DNA from: Poa pratensis | Lineage: Eukaryota; Streptophyta; Magnoliopsida; Poales; Poaceae | Reading direction: 5' to 3' | Assembly (NCBI GenBank): GCA_947311845.1 | Contig: CAMZMU010000041.1 | Span: 134,295,975-134,359,974 of the forward strand | Length of the DNA: 64,000 nt | Shown: piece after piece, positions 20,801-32,178 of the stretch | How the letters are laid out: every line of letters starts with the position of its first letter | Numbering within the stretch: position 1 is the first letter of the stretch | Made by a program: the position numbers and the translations under genes | The notes under the pieces: generated by a model | The model's database searches: none | Seen by the model: the letters and a program-made list of their open reading frames with translations, nothing else | What the model was told of the DNA's origin: nothing

Positions 20801-22790
20801 CCTTCTCAACAGTTTGGGGACCCGGTGTTACGTCAGAAGCCGGGTCAGTAGGGCCTGGAATAAGATTTGCCGGGTTATCAGTAGAAGTGTCCTTGTTGGG
20901 GGCTTCGTTGTTAATCAATTGGAGGAACAGTCGGCCTACAGAGTCTAGCTCACCTTCTTCTTCTTCTTCATCTTCACTTTCTGTGTCCTCCCCATCAGGA
21001 GAGGATGTAGGAGTAAAATCCACGCTCCACCACTTGGAATCCTGAGAAAAAGCAGTTAAAGTAAGTAATATTCTATGAACGAAATTACCGGGTTAAAGTT
21101 AGCGTAAATGATCAAGGATTGGTTTTACCGTGGAGGGTTTATTCTTAGCACTAAATGGGGCAAGCCCGTCTAGTGCAATGGCATCTTTCTTTTCGCCAAG
21201 CAGTCTCTTGGCATTCTTCACGATCTGATCATCAGGTAGCTTCATCTCAGAATAGCGCATGCTATCTGTGGTTTCACCAGTGTATTGGCAAAACAGCCGG
21301 GTCCTGATGCTGAGTGGTTGGATAAACCAACCAATCCAGCACTTGACAAGGTCCGTGCCTTTGAGGCCATGGGCGAGGAAGGCTCTGGCTCGGCGAAGTG
21401 TGGGCTCGAGCTTGACCCGTTCAGCATCATCAGCATAGCTGTTCATCTTGGCTTCATATGTCAAGCCCGAGTTCCGAAAAGCTGGATAACGGGCGTCGTC
21501 AGACTCGGGTGAGGTGTCCTTGCAATAAAAGTATGTGTTTTGCCACCCCTTGGGATGGCTGGCTGGCTAAAAGAAGAGCCGGGAAATCGCATTCCCGGCA
21601 GCGTTGGATTGTAACTCCACCATATGGAACTACTTGGTCCTTGCGAGATGGGTTGCAGTAGAAAAATTCAAGAAAAAGCTCGAGGCTTGGAGCCATTTGC
21701 AGATAGTCCTCACAGAACACAACAAAATTGCTGATGTTCAGCATAGAGTTGGGTGCAATGTCTTGGGGCCTAAGGCCACAGTATTTCAAGACCCGGCGGA
21801 AAAACAGAGAGCCTGGGGGGCGAAGATCGCGCTGTACATGATCGAGGAAAACAACCACTTCACCTTCTTTTGGGCTGGGGCGGATTTCTTCCCCAGCAGC
21901 GCGCCAGCTGATCTCTGTTTTGGGAGGAAGCTCGCCGCAGTTCACGTACTCTTGCAGCATCAGGTTTGTCACAGTGGATTTGGTCCAGTTGACCTGAGCA
22001 GCAGCGGAGGCGGCGGAGCCAGATCCCCCAGCGTGGGAGCTGGGAGGCTTCTTCGCGAGTTTCTTCGGGCCACGGGGAGCCCCAGCCTTCACCTTCTCCT
22101 TCACAATGGCTGTGGAGCTTCGAGGTTCCCTGGTTGCAACAATGGCGATGAGAAACCCTAGTTGTAGATGCGGATGTGTGGAGAGGAAAATGCAAAGAAA
22201 ATCTGGGCGTGATTCAGAGTGGAATCGAATGCGGAGCACGGATGTGCGGGAGAATCGTACCTGTGGATCTTCTCGCGGAGATTTGGAGGCTCGATTGGAG
22301 ATTGGACTTGCGGTTGCTACAGTGCGGGCGTGAGGAAGGTGATGAACACGAATGGATGGGGAAAGTGACTGCGGTGAACGCTTGGTCTACTATTTATAGC
22401 CGCGGTGAAAACCCTAGGGGTGTTGCGGTAAAAGGTGAAGAGATAAGGATCTTTGACCAAAAGTCAACGACAAACATAATGAGATAATTACGGGATATTA
22501 ATTGATAAGATTACGGTTGAGATGGATTGAGGACGGATTTACAGTTGAGTGACAATTTTCGCTAAGTGTTGAAAGTGAAACCCGGAGGCATATGAACCCG
22601 GCATGAGATAACCCGACTGGCCAAGCGAAGGAGAAAAGAGACGTACCCTGGTATTTAATCTGTTATGTGTTATTTTATGTTTCAGGTGATTAACCCGGCT
22701 GGCCAGGATAACAGTTCTGTTCAAAGAAGCAATGTTCAAGAATAGAAGCAGAGCATGCCAACCTGGCAACCAGATTAATCTGGGGGCTAC

Positions 22791-23387
22791 TGATGGGGGG
22801 ATAATAACCCGGTAGGCCCATGAGGAGGGGAGCGTGACCCGCCAGGCTGGAGGCCCGGCCAGGCCAGCTAACCATCAGCATGGGCCGGGTTATATCGCTG
22901 GGCCGGCAGGTTTGGCGGTAACCCGGTTCAGGAAGGAAAGGTTCTAGAAGACCAGAGGCGGTTCAGGACTTGGAGGACACGAAGGCCAGAAGAACTAGAG
23001 TAGGACTCCGAGTCTGGGTGGAATCCGGGCTTACCTTGTAAAGCGCCAGGAGACCCGGTCATCTATATAAACTGGTCTCTGTGCCCTAGTTAGGGAGAAC
23101 TTTTACAATCCAAGCTTAGGCGAGAGAACCATCGAGAGAAACTCACGCTACCAAGCGAACCTTGTAACCTAGATCGAGATCCGGCTCTGTTGTCGTAGCC
23201 GGGTTATCGAAATCGAGATCAATAACAAGATAGCAGGAAGTAGGTCTTTATCTCCAATGGAGAGGCCGAACCTGGGTAAACCCTTTGTCCCTGCAGTGCT
23301 AAACAATCTCCCAGATAGCAGAGTCGCCTTGCCCATCATCTCAAGCTACCCCAAGGTAGTATCTGCCGTGTTATCTACCCCACGACA
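22791..23387 (+). repeat. 3' LTR of element 1
   Basis: 597 bp, TGATGGGGGGATAA to CCACGACA, preceded by the polypurine tract CTGGGGGCTAC (22780-22790). It has a TATATAAAC box at 23064. The next bases, GTCAC, are the candidate target duplication; its partner lies outside the window. Right of it the protease frame of element 3 starts in mid-domain. Confidence 0.9.
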
Positions 23388-24045
23388 GTCACACCGCAAG
23401 TCGCGGGATACAGGCTGAACAAAGTTCTCATGGATGGGGGAGGAAGAGTAAACATCCTATACCAAGACACGCTCCGTCGAATGAATATACCCAAGCGGCG
23501 GCTACAGCCAACAAGGAAGGATATCCAAGGCATAATTCCAGGAATAATCACTCGACCTATAGGAAAAATAACCCTCGAAGTCACCTTCGGGACCGAGCGA
23601 AACTTCCGCACAGAACTCCTGAGCTTCGAGGTCGTAGCAGTCAAAAGCCCATACCATGCGATCTTCAGGAGAGAAGATTATGTCAAATTCACTGCCCGCC
23701 CCTGCTACATATACCTGCAGTTAAAGATACCAGGACCAAACGGCGTGATCACGGTGCATGGAGACAGATAGAGAGCACTAGAATGCGAGGAAGCAGGCTC
23801 AGCAATCGCAGAAGAAGCTTGCATCACCAACTCCCCACACGGTCTCAGGCCACCAGTGAACCTTCGCAGCCCAAAACGAGTCGCCTTGGGGACTTAGACC
23901 GGACGGACAGTAGGACGCGCCCACCAGATGGTGAATTCCAATCATACATTCGCAAATCAGGAAGATAATACCCTAGGAATCGCTTTGATACAAAAACAAA
24001 ACAAGGGATGGCGTATATGCATAGATCCAATATCAAGTCAAAGAG
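23388..24045 (+). pseudogene. PR: Protease fragment and RT remnant of element 3
   Basis: The frame from 23388 reads as protease from just before the active site, which here is VLMDGGGRVNIL (Gly-Arg in place of the usual Ser-Ser), to RPCYIYLQLKIPGPNGVI; stop at 23769. After a diverged linker, 23989-24045 reads QNKGWRICIDPISSQ, the RT segment equivalent to NEWRMCID in element 1. RT then breaks off: no YVDD, RNase H or integrase follows. This remnant marks the 5' side of the deletion that removed most of pol. Confidence 0.8.
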
Positions 24046-24794
24046 GCCCAACTATTGTGAGACCTTACCCCCCGCGACTCATCCTCCAAGGACGTGAATC
24101 AGCATAAGTCGCAACTCAGTGCGACTACTCTATCAAAAGATTTGACCCTCACTTTGGCATGAAAACATCGGAGCTATCATGCTCGACCCGAGTCGCTTTT
24201 AGCGACTCAAACATGAACCAACTAGGTGTTCAACCCCACTCCGTCAGGAGTATTAACTCGCAAATGATTGCGATGAGTATCAAGTATGCATGACCTGCGA
24301 GGAACAGAAAACTCGCATTAAAGGGTCTGCATCGTCTTTGTCACACCCTGTAATAAATTGAGTGGTTATGAAATAAAGCCGGCGCCCTTGACATTCAAGT
24401 GTTCGTCGTTTCGCCTCAACTATCATTGAGTCGCTGAGTCTTTTGAATTTCATACATCACCAACCCTGAGGGCTTTTTTACAAAGCACAGCGAGCATAGC
24501 TCGCTACCTCAACCTTTGCCAAACGAGTGGCAGTCCTTAAGCTAGAAGCGTCTTGCATTATGCGGCCAAAGTACTGGGGTGTGGCGTCAATCGAGCTTGA
24601 TTGCCTATCATGGCCGCTCTTGACCCTGAACACACATGTTCCTAGGAAATACTGAGCCGCGCGAGCGTCTACTTAATGGAAGTATCATAAAAAACCCTGC
24701 TTATAGGTCACAAAAGTACTGCTTATAGTACACAAATTTTTTACAGACTAACGGGCAAGTCACTATTGACGAGTCCCACATTACTATTGGATGT
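24046..24794. other. Non-coding spacer of element 3 with the conserved stem-loop block
   Basis: No supported ORF. 24550-24670 matches the element 2 block at 14268-14400 almost base for base, including the GCGGCCA/TGGCCGC and CAATC/GATTG pairs. The flanking spacer shows only weak similarity to element 2 and lacks the 72-bp repeat. Several GAGTCGC/GCGACTC short motifs are scattered through it. Confidence 0.6.
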
Positions 24795-27700
24795 TTATTT
24801 CTGCTTTCGAGTCGCAGGAACAGAAGCCTTCGTGGCTTGTCTTGTGGTTGGAGCAGCAGGTGTCCTTATATCCAAGGCACCACCAGATGAAGTAGAAGGA
24901 CCATCAGGTCCTGAGGATGGATTGGAAGCTCGGGATGATTCAGCCCCAGTGGATTTCTCCTTTGTAGCTTTGCTACCATCAGGATTGAACTTCCCCAGAT
25001 AAGAGCCCAAGTCTAAATTCTTAACAAATAATGTGGCGTATCCACGCATACCCTTCCAGATGTCGAAATATTCACTCATTGGAAGCTCAGTACCATCCGC
25101 GCGCTTTGCCCGGTCATGACGAGCAATCTTGCCTACCTCTATTTCTGGATAATATGCCCGGAGTAAGTGCTTCAAAAGGATTGATTTGCTAGTCTCGGTC
25201 AGTTGAATAAAAAATGAACAGAGATTTTATTTATGCGTAGATTAGTGTTCTCCTCCGGGCCGGTGTTGAGACTTTGAGGCATAGCCCAGGTGTTTTTAGC
25301 GAAGCCGAAAGGTAGTTCCGTCGGGAAAGATCAACACATGAGCAGCTCCGGAGCGAGCAGAAGACCCCTTCCAATCAGAGACATAGTGAGGAGCCTTAAA
25401 CAGTCTATTCAGCCAAAACTCACATGAATCTGGAGCATCAGCCGTAGGGGCGATTTTTTTCATAACCTCTTTGGTTACTTTAAGAAGGCGCAAGCTAAAG
25501 TCTTGAAGATATTCCAGTTGATCCTTCAAATTGGAGCGGTACACTGGAGCACCAAGCCCTGCATCAAAAAACAAGATGTTATTCAAATCAGCAACTCATG
25601 ATGGTCACCCAGATGTGAATGATTAAGAGACAAAGGACTAGGGATGTACCGGCGAGTTGCAGAATGGCTGATTTAACAGCAGATCCAAAACACTCAAAAG
25701 ACTTGAGCAGCGAGTTATATTTTTCATCTCGCGCGGCGAGCTCCCTCGTATGGTCTCCTTTTAGCCGATCAAGCAGTTCAGATTTGAGATTCAACCCCTC
25801 TCGCAAGAATTTTATCACTTCATCCTTCTCCATAAGTCGCTGCTTGGAATCTGCTTCGAGCTCTTTAAATTGCTCTTCACAGGAGTCAAGTTGATCTTTG
25901 AGTATCTTTATTTCTTGCACTTGGTTTTTAATGATCTCGCTATGATGTCCCAAGGCAGATCGCGTCACTTCAGGCTTATCTAAGGAAATGCCCTTGACTT
26001 TCATTGCGTCAGAGGCAGCAAGCGAGGAAAGCTGCGAGTAAACAGAGAAACAATATAAGCAATTCTGAAAGGTACTTGGGGGCTCAAAACTTGGAGAAAA
26101 GAAAGAATCAACACCCTGTCAACTTACACAAGGTCTTGATCCTTGGGGGCTACTGTATGCGTACCTGGCGACTTGAAGAAAATTGTTCAACCAGGTCGCG
26201 CAATAAAGCAGCGTGCTTATTTCCAGCATCGATTATGGCATCCGCAATTGACTTGGAACTACTAGCGCTAGGGAGATCAGCCGCTTCAGAAATAGGAGCT
26301 CCAACTTGAATTGGCATCCCATCAACCTTAGGAGTCGCAGACGGCGTTGCGACTGGAACCATGGCAGGAGCCGCATCGGCAATACCCTCTTCTAAAAAAG
26401 GCTTCAGATAAGCCGCGCCATCGCTAGTTCCCATGTTCTCGCCAGCAACATCATCTTCACTCGTGGTTGGCTGAGAAAGAGCAGTGGAGGAGGTAGACTT
26501 TGTATCTCCTCCAACCATGGCCCTGCAAGATATTGATGGTTATAGACCAAAGTGGTAGTGTCACAGCCATAAAAGGAAAGCAAGCCTTACCCAGAAGCAA
26601 TACAGACACTCTTCATCAGGCAACCAGAGGAAGGAGAAGACAAATCTTGCAGATTTGAGCCTACGGGACGGGAAAAAACAGCAGTGAATAAACAACCCTT
26701 CATGGAGACACATGAGTACAAAGAAAAGAATGTCACAAGGAAATACCCGAACTTGTCGAGGGACAATTCTTCACCGCAGGCTCGGAGGAAAGTACAGTGC
26801 TGTTAGGCTTAGCAAGCTTTAAAGATTTGGCAGCTTTGATATCCGCAAGCAACGCCAAGGCCTTGCGACGTTTCTCAGGTTGCGAGGGATCTTCTGAGCT
26901 CTCAGATAGAAGACGCTTAGAGGACCTGCGAGGTACTTCAGGAAGCGCCAGGAAAGATGTGCCTGGAGCCGTGGACAAAAGAGCGTTGGCCATTTGTTGC
27001 TCCTCTTCAGATGCGCTACCACCAGGCTCAGAAACAGTGCCATGTGCAATCATTTCCTCGCCAGGATCAGCGACTTCTTCTGATGACTTGACAACGGTTT
27101 CTTGGCCTGAGCCGGTCTCCTCTTCGGATGGGAGAGTCCAAAAGTAGGGATCGATCTGAAAGAGAATCAACGTCAGAAATAGTCAACTTTGAAGGAGGAG
27201 TCCTAGAGGGAAAAAGTTACAAGAATAATTACCACAAAAGGCTTGTGTTCAGCCCAGAAAGGAGCAAGACCGACGTTATCATACGAGTCAATGTCCTCGT
27301 TCGTCACTCAGCGAATGAAGTTTATCCACTCTCCTTTGTCCCAATCTTCAGGGCAAGTACGATCAACGTCATCCGCGTGACAGGTGAAATCCACCATAAG
27401 TCGCAGACGGCGACTCACGGGCTGAATTCGCCATTTTGTCCAGCAAGATATAAGATCCAATCCGGTAAGGCCATGGAGCGTCAGCGCCCTCACCTTATCT
27501 AAAAGAATCTCGATGGAGGGCAACGAAGAAGGATCGGTCTTGGAAGACAAAGCAGAGGTAGACTCGAAATGAAGTGGAGACCAAGGGGGGAGACGAATTT
27601 CGCCCTCAGGAGAAGTGTCCTTGCAGTAAAAGAAAGTTCTTTGCCAATCCTTAACTTTTTTTGGCAAGGGCTAGCTTTGGGAAAATGCTACCCTTACGGC

Positions 27701-28115
27701 GTTGGAAAGATATGGCGCCACATTGGAGGAAAGAAGCATATGTTGCTTCTCTTTGACTATTGCAACCAAAGAGAGCGAGCCAGAAGTCTATTGAAGGAGA
27801 GACGCCCAAATAATCTTCGCAAAGAACATGGAAGTTACTCACTTGCAATATTGAATTGGGACCGATGTCATGAAGACAAAGACCCAGCCGTTGCATCAGG
27901 GAGCGAAAGAAGAGAGAACCAGGGGGCTTGAATCCGCGCTCGACGTGTTCCGCAAAAATCACCACTTCTCCTGGCTGCAGATCGGGAATTATCTCCTCGC
28001 CAGCGGCGCACCATTCGCATTGATCCCTCGGAGGAAGAAGGCCGCGAGCGGCCAAAGACTCCAAAAATACCTCATCAATCCACGAGCCTTCCTAGTTGTA
28101 ACTACGGCGAGACAT
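24795..28115 (-). pseudogene. Spliced antisense gene of element 3 (PF04195-type protein with coiled coil)
   Basis: Exon A is 28115-27232, with EHVERGFKPPGSLFFRSLM and GPNSILQVSNFHVLCEDYL. A TAG near the eighth codon replaces the Trp of element 2, and a frameshift lies near 27650. Intron 1 is 76 bp (27231-27156, acceptor TTTCAG). Exon B (27155 to about 26748) starts IDPYFWTLP. Exon C (about 26661-26593) shares DLSSPSSG with element 2. Exon D is about 26521-26168 (donor CAG/GTACGC). Exon E, about 26029-25649, is the coiled coil. Exon F (about 25566-24795) has DWKGSSARSGAAHV, is interrupted by about 130 bp of unrelated sequence near 25200-25300, and resumes as LLRAYYPEIEVGKIARHD. Inactive, but all six exons are recognisable. 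Confidence 0.75.
26075..26153 (+). repeat. Two polypurine-tract-like motifs in the antisense-gene intron (element 3)
   Basis: CTTGGGGGCTC at 26075-26085 and CTTGGGGGCTAC at 26142-26153, 67 bp apart, between exons D and E of the antisense gene. The true PPT is CTTGGGGGTTAA at 28435-28446. Confidence 0.75.
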
Positions 28116-28446
28116 CTTTTTCAACCAAGGGGATTTTCGCCAGAAGATTGCAAGCGCAAGAAGCGGAACCGAAGGCGGCGGAGAAGAGTAGCGACGGCGT
28201 AACTGAAGCAGAGCGCCAGGGAGGCAGATGGGCCAACCTTAAAAAACCCAGGCGCGGAGGACGTTCAGATCTGAAAACCAACAGGCACGACCAGATGAGT
28301 CGCGCCCTTGAGCCGCTAAGAAGGTTATAAGTCGCAAATGGCGATACAAAAATTGGAGTTCAGCTGGGACATTCATGTGAGCGGTTCAACAGTTTAATAA
28401 GACAAAGAAGCCTTCATCCGAAGTCCAAGCTGAACTTGGGGGTTAA

Positions 28447-28973
28447 TGTCGGGGGAATACTTTGCAGATTAACCTGCGGCCCATATTTGATAAAGTGCGA
28501 CTCAGCTTACGCGCACAATAAAGGCCTGCATGAAAGCAAGCCCAATATCGTACCGCCACAAGGAGAAGGATCTAGAAGACATATCCTGGAAGACGTGAGG
28601 AGGAGTTAGTCTCCGAGTAGGTTCCAGTCGATGTATTCCTTGCGCAGAAAGTTTCCTTTGTAACCTGGCGAGCCTCTGTGTATATAAAGAGGACTCGCAG
28701 GATTTAGACAGGGTCAAGCTATCAAGCCCTAAAACCCTAGTTCTTACGGCGAGTTCCCAGATCGAATCGCCTCCATTGTAACACCACATATATCATATCA
28801 ATACCAATCTATGGTAGGTAGGAAGTAGGTCTTTACCTCACATTGAGGGGCCGAACCTAGGTAAATCTGTGTTCGTCCTTGTTCCTGCGATCCCAAGCTC
28901 GGAGACGATTAACTCGCGCAAATCCCACACCTACGAAGTCATCCATGACATCTGACGTGATAAACCCACGACA
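28447..28973 (+). repeat. 3' LTR of element 3
   Basis: 527 bp, TGTCGGGGGAATAC to CCACGACA, with a TATATAAAG box at 28681 and the PPT directly before it. It aligns along its whole length with the element 2 LTRs, with many substitutions and small indels. Confidence 0.93.
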
Positions 28974-29002
28974 AAGAGACTCAATCTATTATATTATTAA
29001 AA

Positions 29003-29420
29003 GAGTGAAAGGCACCAGAGGTCACGAAGTTGCGCGAAAAGTAAGGATTGGTCACCAAGTTAAAAAACCTCAAAACGAGGTCACGAAGTTGTGGAGTAGT
29101 CAATTTTTGGTCATTCCGTCACGGTGGGCGTCAAGTTGCTGACATGGCAGTGTTTTTTTTTACAAAAAACACCTTCAACTTTTATATATTCTAATTGTTA
29201 GGTCCTTCTCCAGGCATGAAAGGCACCAGAGGTCACGAAGTTGCGCGAAAAGTAAGGATTGGTCACCAAGTTGAAAAACCTCAAAACGAGGTCACGAAGT
29301 TGTGGAGTAGTCAATTTTTGGTCATTCCATCACGGTGGGCGTCAAGTTGCTGACGTGGCAGTGTGTTTTTAAAAAAAACACCTTAAACTTTTATATATTC
29401 TAATTGTTAGGTCCTTCTCA
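29003..29420. repeat. Left terminal inverted repeat of the Pack-MULE (two tandem units)
   Basis: Two copies of a unit of about 205 bp, each starting GAAAGGCACCAGAGGTCACG and ending TAATTGTTAGGTCCTTCT, are joined by a spacer containing CATG. The inverted right end has the same two-unit structure. Confidence 0.9.
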
Positions 29421-29428
29421 TTTTTTCA

Positions 29429-29872
<444 letters not shown>

Positions 29873-30122
29873 GCTAGATCAGCCGGCCACACGCACGTAC
29901 AACTTTGGAAGCAGCAACTGTTGATCGATTACTGGCTAGTACTCGTACGTGAGTACCTTAGCTAGACGTGATCTTACGTGAACGAGCTAGCTTGCCGGAC
30001 GTCTCGCGCCTTGCTCTACCCTGCGACGAGGACAGCCTCCGAGATGTCCTGCGCCGTGTATCAGGCGCTGTAGGCCGCGCCCAAGAATCAGCCACGGCGA
30101 GCAGCTCGAAAATAAATATGGA
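29873..30122. other. Unassigned interior of the Pack-MULE
   Basis: About 250 bp between the GGPPS fragment and the right inverted repeat. GC-rich, with short open stretches on both strands but nothing I recognise. It may be promoter, leader or another captured fragment. Confidence 0.4.
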
Positions 30123-30539
30123 GAAGGACCTAACAATTAGAATATATAAAAGTTTAAGGTGTTTTTTGTAAAAAAACACACTGCCACGTCAGCAACTTGA
30201 CGCCCACCGTGACGGAATGACCAAAAATTGACTACTCCACAACTTCGTGACCTCGTTTTGAGGTTTTTCAACTTGGTGACCAATCCTTACTTTTCGCGCA
30301 ACTTCGTGACCTCTGCTGCCTTTCATGCCCGTAGAAGGACCTAACAATTAGAATATATAAAAGTTCAAGGTGTTTTTTGTAAAAAAACACACTGCCACGT
30401 CAGCAACTTGACGCCCACCGTGACGGAATGACCAAAAATTGACTACTCCACAACTTCGTGACCTCGTTTTGAGGTTTTTCAACTTGGTGACCAATCCTTA
30501 CTTTTCGCGCAACTTCGTGACCTCTGGTGCCTTTCACTC
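30123..30539. repeat. Right terminal inverted repeat of the Pack-MULE (two tandem units)
   Basis: Inverted copy of 29003-29420: two units of about 205 bp starting GAAGGACCTAACAATTAG (30123 and 30334), separated by a spacer containing CATG, ending GCCTTTCACTC at the element edge. Confidence 0.9.
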
Positions 30540-30650
30540 TTATTAAAACAACAAACAATCAACGGTGAAGATTTATCCCACTAAAACAAAGATGTATAAA
30601 CGGCGCAGATTCATCAACAAACGGATCTGCCAAGCCGCAGCCAATCCAAT

Positions 30651-32178
30651 CTACCGTACGTGACTAGACTCTTTTCTTTTCTAGGCTTTCCTATTCCAAC
30701 ACGACTACTAGCCTTGCCAAAAAAAAAGTACGACCGCGTGGTCTGGGATTTTTTGGTCGCCGCATACAATAGCGCGACGGTGGGCAGCCTAGCAGAGTTG
30801 GACGGAGAGAAACGCCCGGCCGGCCATCGCTGGATGGGGAGTACAGGTATCGTCCGCGTATTGATAGCAGTCGCAACTCGGCCTGTCTTCATTAGCAAAA
30901 GCAGCGGCCGGCCGTCGGGTGTCAGTTCTTTTAGATTGAACAACCAGATTTCTTAAGTTTGATGGGCTTAGATCGATCAGCCCCTTGGCAGCAGTCCAGC
31001 CAGCCAACACATGCGCGTCGTAGATCACGACCTACAGCTGAATGATCTGGCTTCCCATCAGCGGCAGAAGCACATGTCACAGGCTATAATGGCCGCCGAC
31101 GGGATCGATTTGGATATGGAAGTGTTCGTATGTCCTGCATAATATCTACAACGAGCCTGAGACTACGACTGGGAGACCTTATGTAGATCTAACGCCGACG
31201 AAGTGCCTTACACACAAGATTCTGGATAGCAAGGTCTACCACAAGTCTGATATCAATCCGGCGAGAAGTGAGTCGCCATGACACCAAAGGTATCCAATTT
31301 TTCAATCACACCAGGAAGTTTGAATTTACAGTGGTTTTTGCTAAGGTAAAGAAGATGAAAAGGATCATCAAAAGTTTTTCCAAATTACTATCTCGACTTC
31401 TCAAGTTAGTTTGACAGCACCCGGCAGATCGAAGTAACGTCAACAATGCACACAACAAGGCAGCAGGACGCTGGCAGATCAAAGGCACGCCACCAGATTT
31501 GGGTGGTAGCTGCGACCTTCAGGTAATAGCAGCAATCTTCAGATTTCATGTGAATTTACTGATCAAAATCAATACAAGTTGCATCGGAAAATCGAAGGCA
31601 CGAAAGGGATACAGCTTACGACAGATCGAAGTCACGTCAACCAAACTTGCTTGCATCGGCAAATCGACGGCACACAACAAGGCAGCATGCAGGACGCAGA
31701 CCGATAAAAGCCACACCACCAACTTTGGGCAGTAGCTGCAACCTTCAGGTTATAGCCACAATTTTCGTGTGGGTTAGATCTTCCCCTCCGAACATGCAGT
31801 TTTCTTACAAAAACCTGCTTTCATGTGAATTTACTGATTAGTTTAGATCACCTATTTCTGAATAAGCCATAGGTGTATTATTAATAAAGAACCAAAGTCT
31901 TGAGATCTTCAATATGAACAACCTGTTTTCGTTCTACAAAATTACTATTCGCTTAGATTACTTTTTTCAATCTAAGTAGCAAATTTCATATGTACCTATG
32001 AATAAAACTATTTGTAAAATTGTTTTGAAGGCAATAGGTCTTTGGCGTACACGAACGAAGTGAGCTAACTACGAGTAGACAAACATGCAACATCGAAGTC
32101 AAAGTAATAAGATCATGGGATTCGTCAACCCATCGACCGATGAAATTATAAGCATCGACATGATCTTGATGGGCGAAA
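30651..32178. repeat. Direct repeat R1 within the Helitron (1528 bp)
   Basis: Starts CTACCGTACGTGAC and ends GATGGGCGAAA. It matches 34722-36249 over its whole length with roughly 15 to 20 differences that I could see by eye (about 99 percent identity). Its last 30 bases are the end of the first RPA-like exon, so R1 is a truncated second copy of the gene's upstream region. GC-rich parts give short ORFs on both strands; I recognise no protein in them. Confidence 0.92.

Larger units (their letters stand above)
18680..22239 (-). pseudogene. Spliced antisense gene of element 1 (PF04195-type protein with coiled coil)
   Basis: The exon order equals that in element 2. Exon A (about 22239-21129) has the PF04195-type domain (PPGSLFFRRVLKYCGLRP, APNSMLNISNFVVFCEDYL) and one frameshift near 21500. 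Intron 1 is 87 bp (donor 21128, acceptor 21042). Exon B (from 21041) begins DSKWWSVDF, is acidic and has a local duplication. Exons C/D lie at about 20350-19879 (donor CAG/GTACTC). The coiled-coil exon E is about 19433-19150 (one stop; donor GG/GTAAGC). Exon F is about 19066-18680, with LKRSACRTGVMRGLALAKAY, and continues at 9835-9458 beyond element 2. Frameshifts and the 8.8-kb insertion make it a pseudogene. The start codon is unclear. Confidence 0.75.
1..23387 (+). mobile_element. Tat-lineage Ty3/Gypsy LTR retrotransposon, element 1 (5' part outside window)
   Basis: The plus-strand order is gag, protease, RT, RNase H, a second RNase H, integrase, spacer, antisense gene, polypurine tract and 3' LTR. 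A second, archaeal-type RNase H after the usual one is known for the Tat lineage of plant Ty3/Gypsy elements. The 5' LTR and gag start lie left of the window. A CACTA element (1812-3946) and Tat element 2 (9836-18674) are inserted in it; both leave exact target duplications and the element 1 frame resumes after each. The 3' end is a TG...CA LTR at 22791-23387, followed by protease sequence of element 3, which makes element 1 an insertion into element 3. Confidence 0.9.
23388..28973 (+). mobile_element. Tat-lineage LTR retrotransposon, element 3 (right part), lacking RT/RNase H/integrase
   Basis: Contains a protease fragment, a short RT remnant, the conserved stem-loop block, an antisense gene and a 3' LTR. 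Its LTR (28447-28973) is clearly related to element 2's LTR but more diverged, and the layout is the same, so elements 2 and 3 belong to one family. The left part, including the 5' LTR, lies beyond the inserted element 1, outside the window. The bases after the LTR, AAGAG (28974-28978), are the candidate target duplication in the copia element. Confidence 0.9.

Noticed and set aside
30660..31030. GC-rich frames in repeats R1 and R2, possibly a captured gene
   Set aside because: Different frames are open in the two copies after single-base indels, and none shows a recognisable domain.
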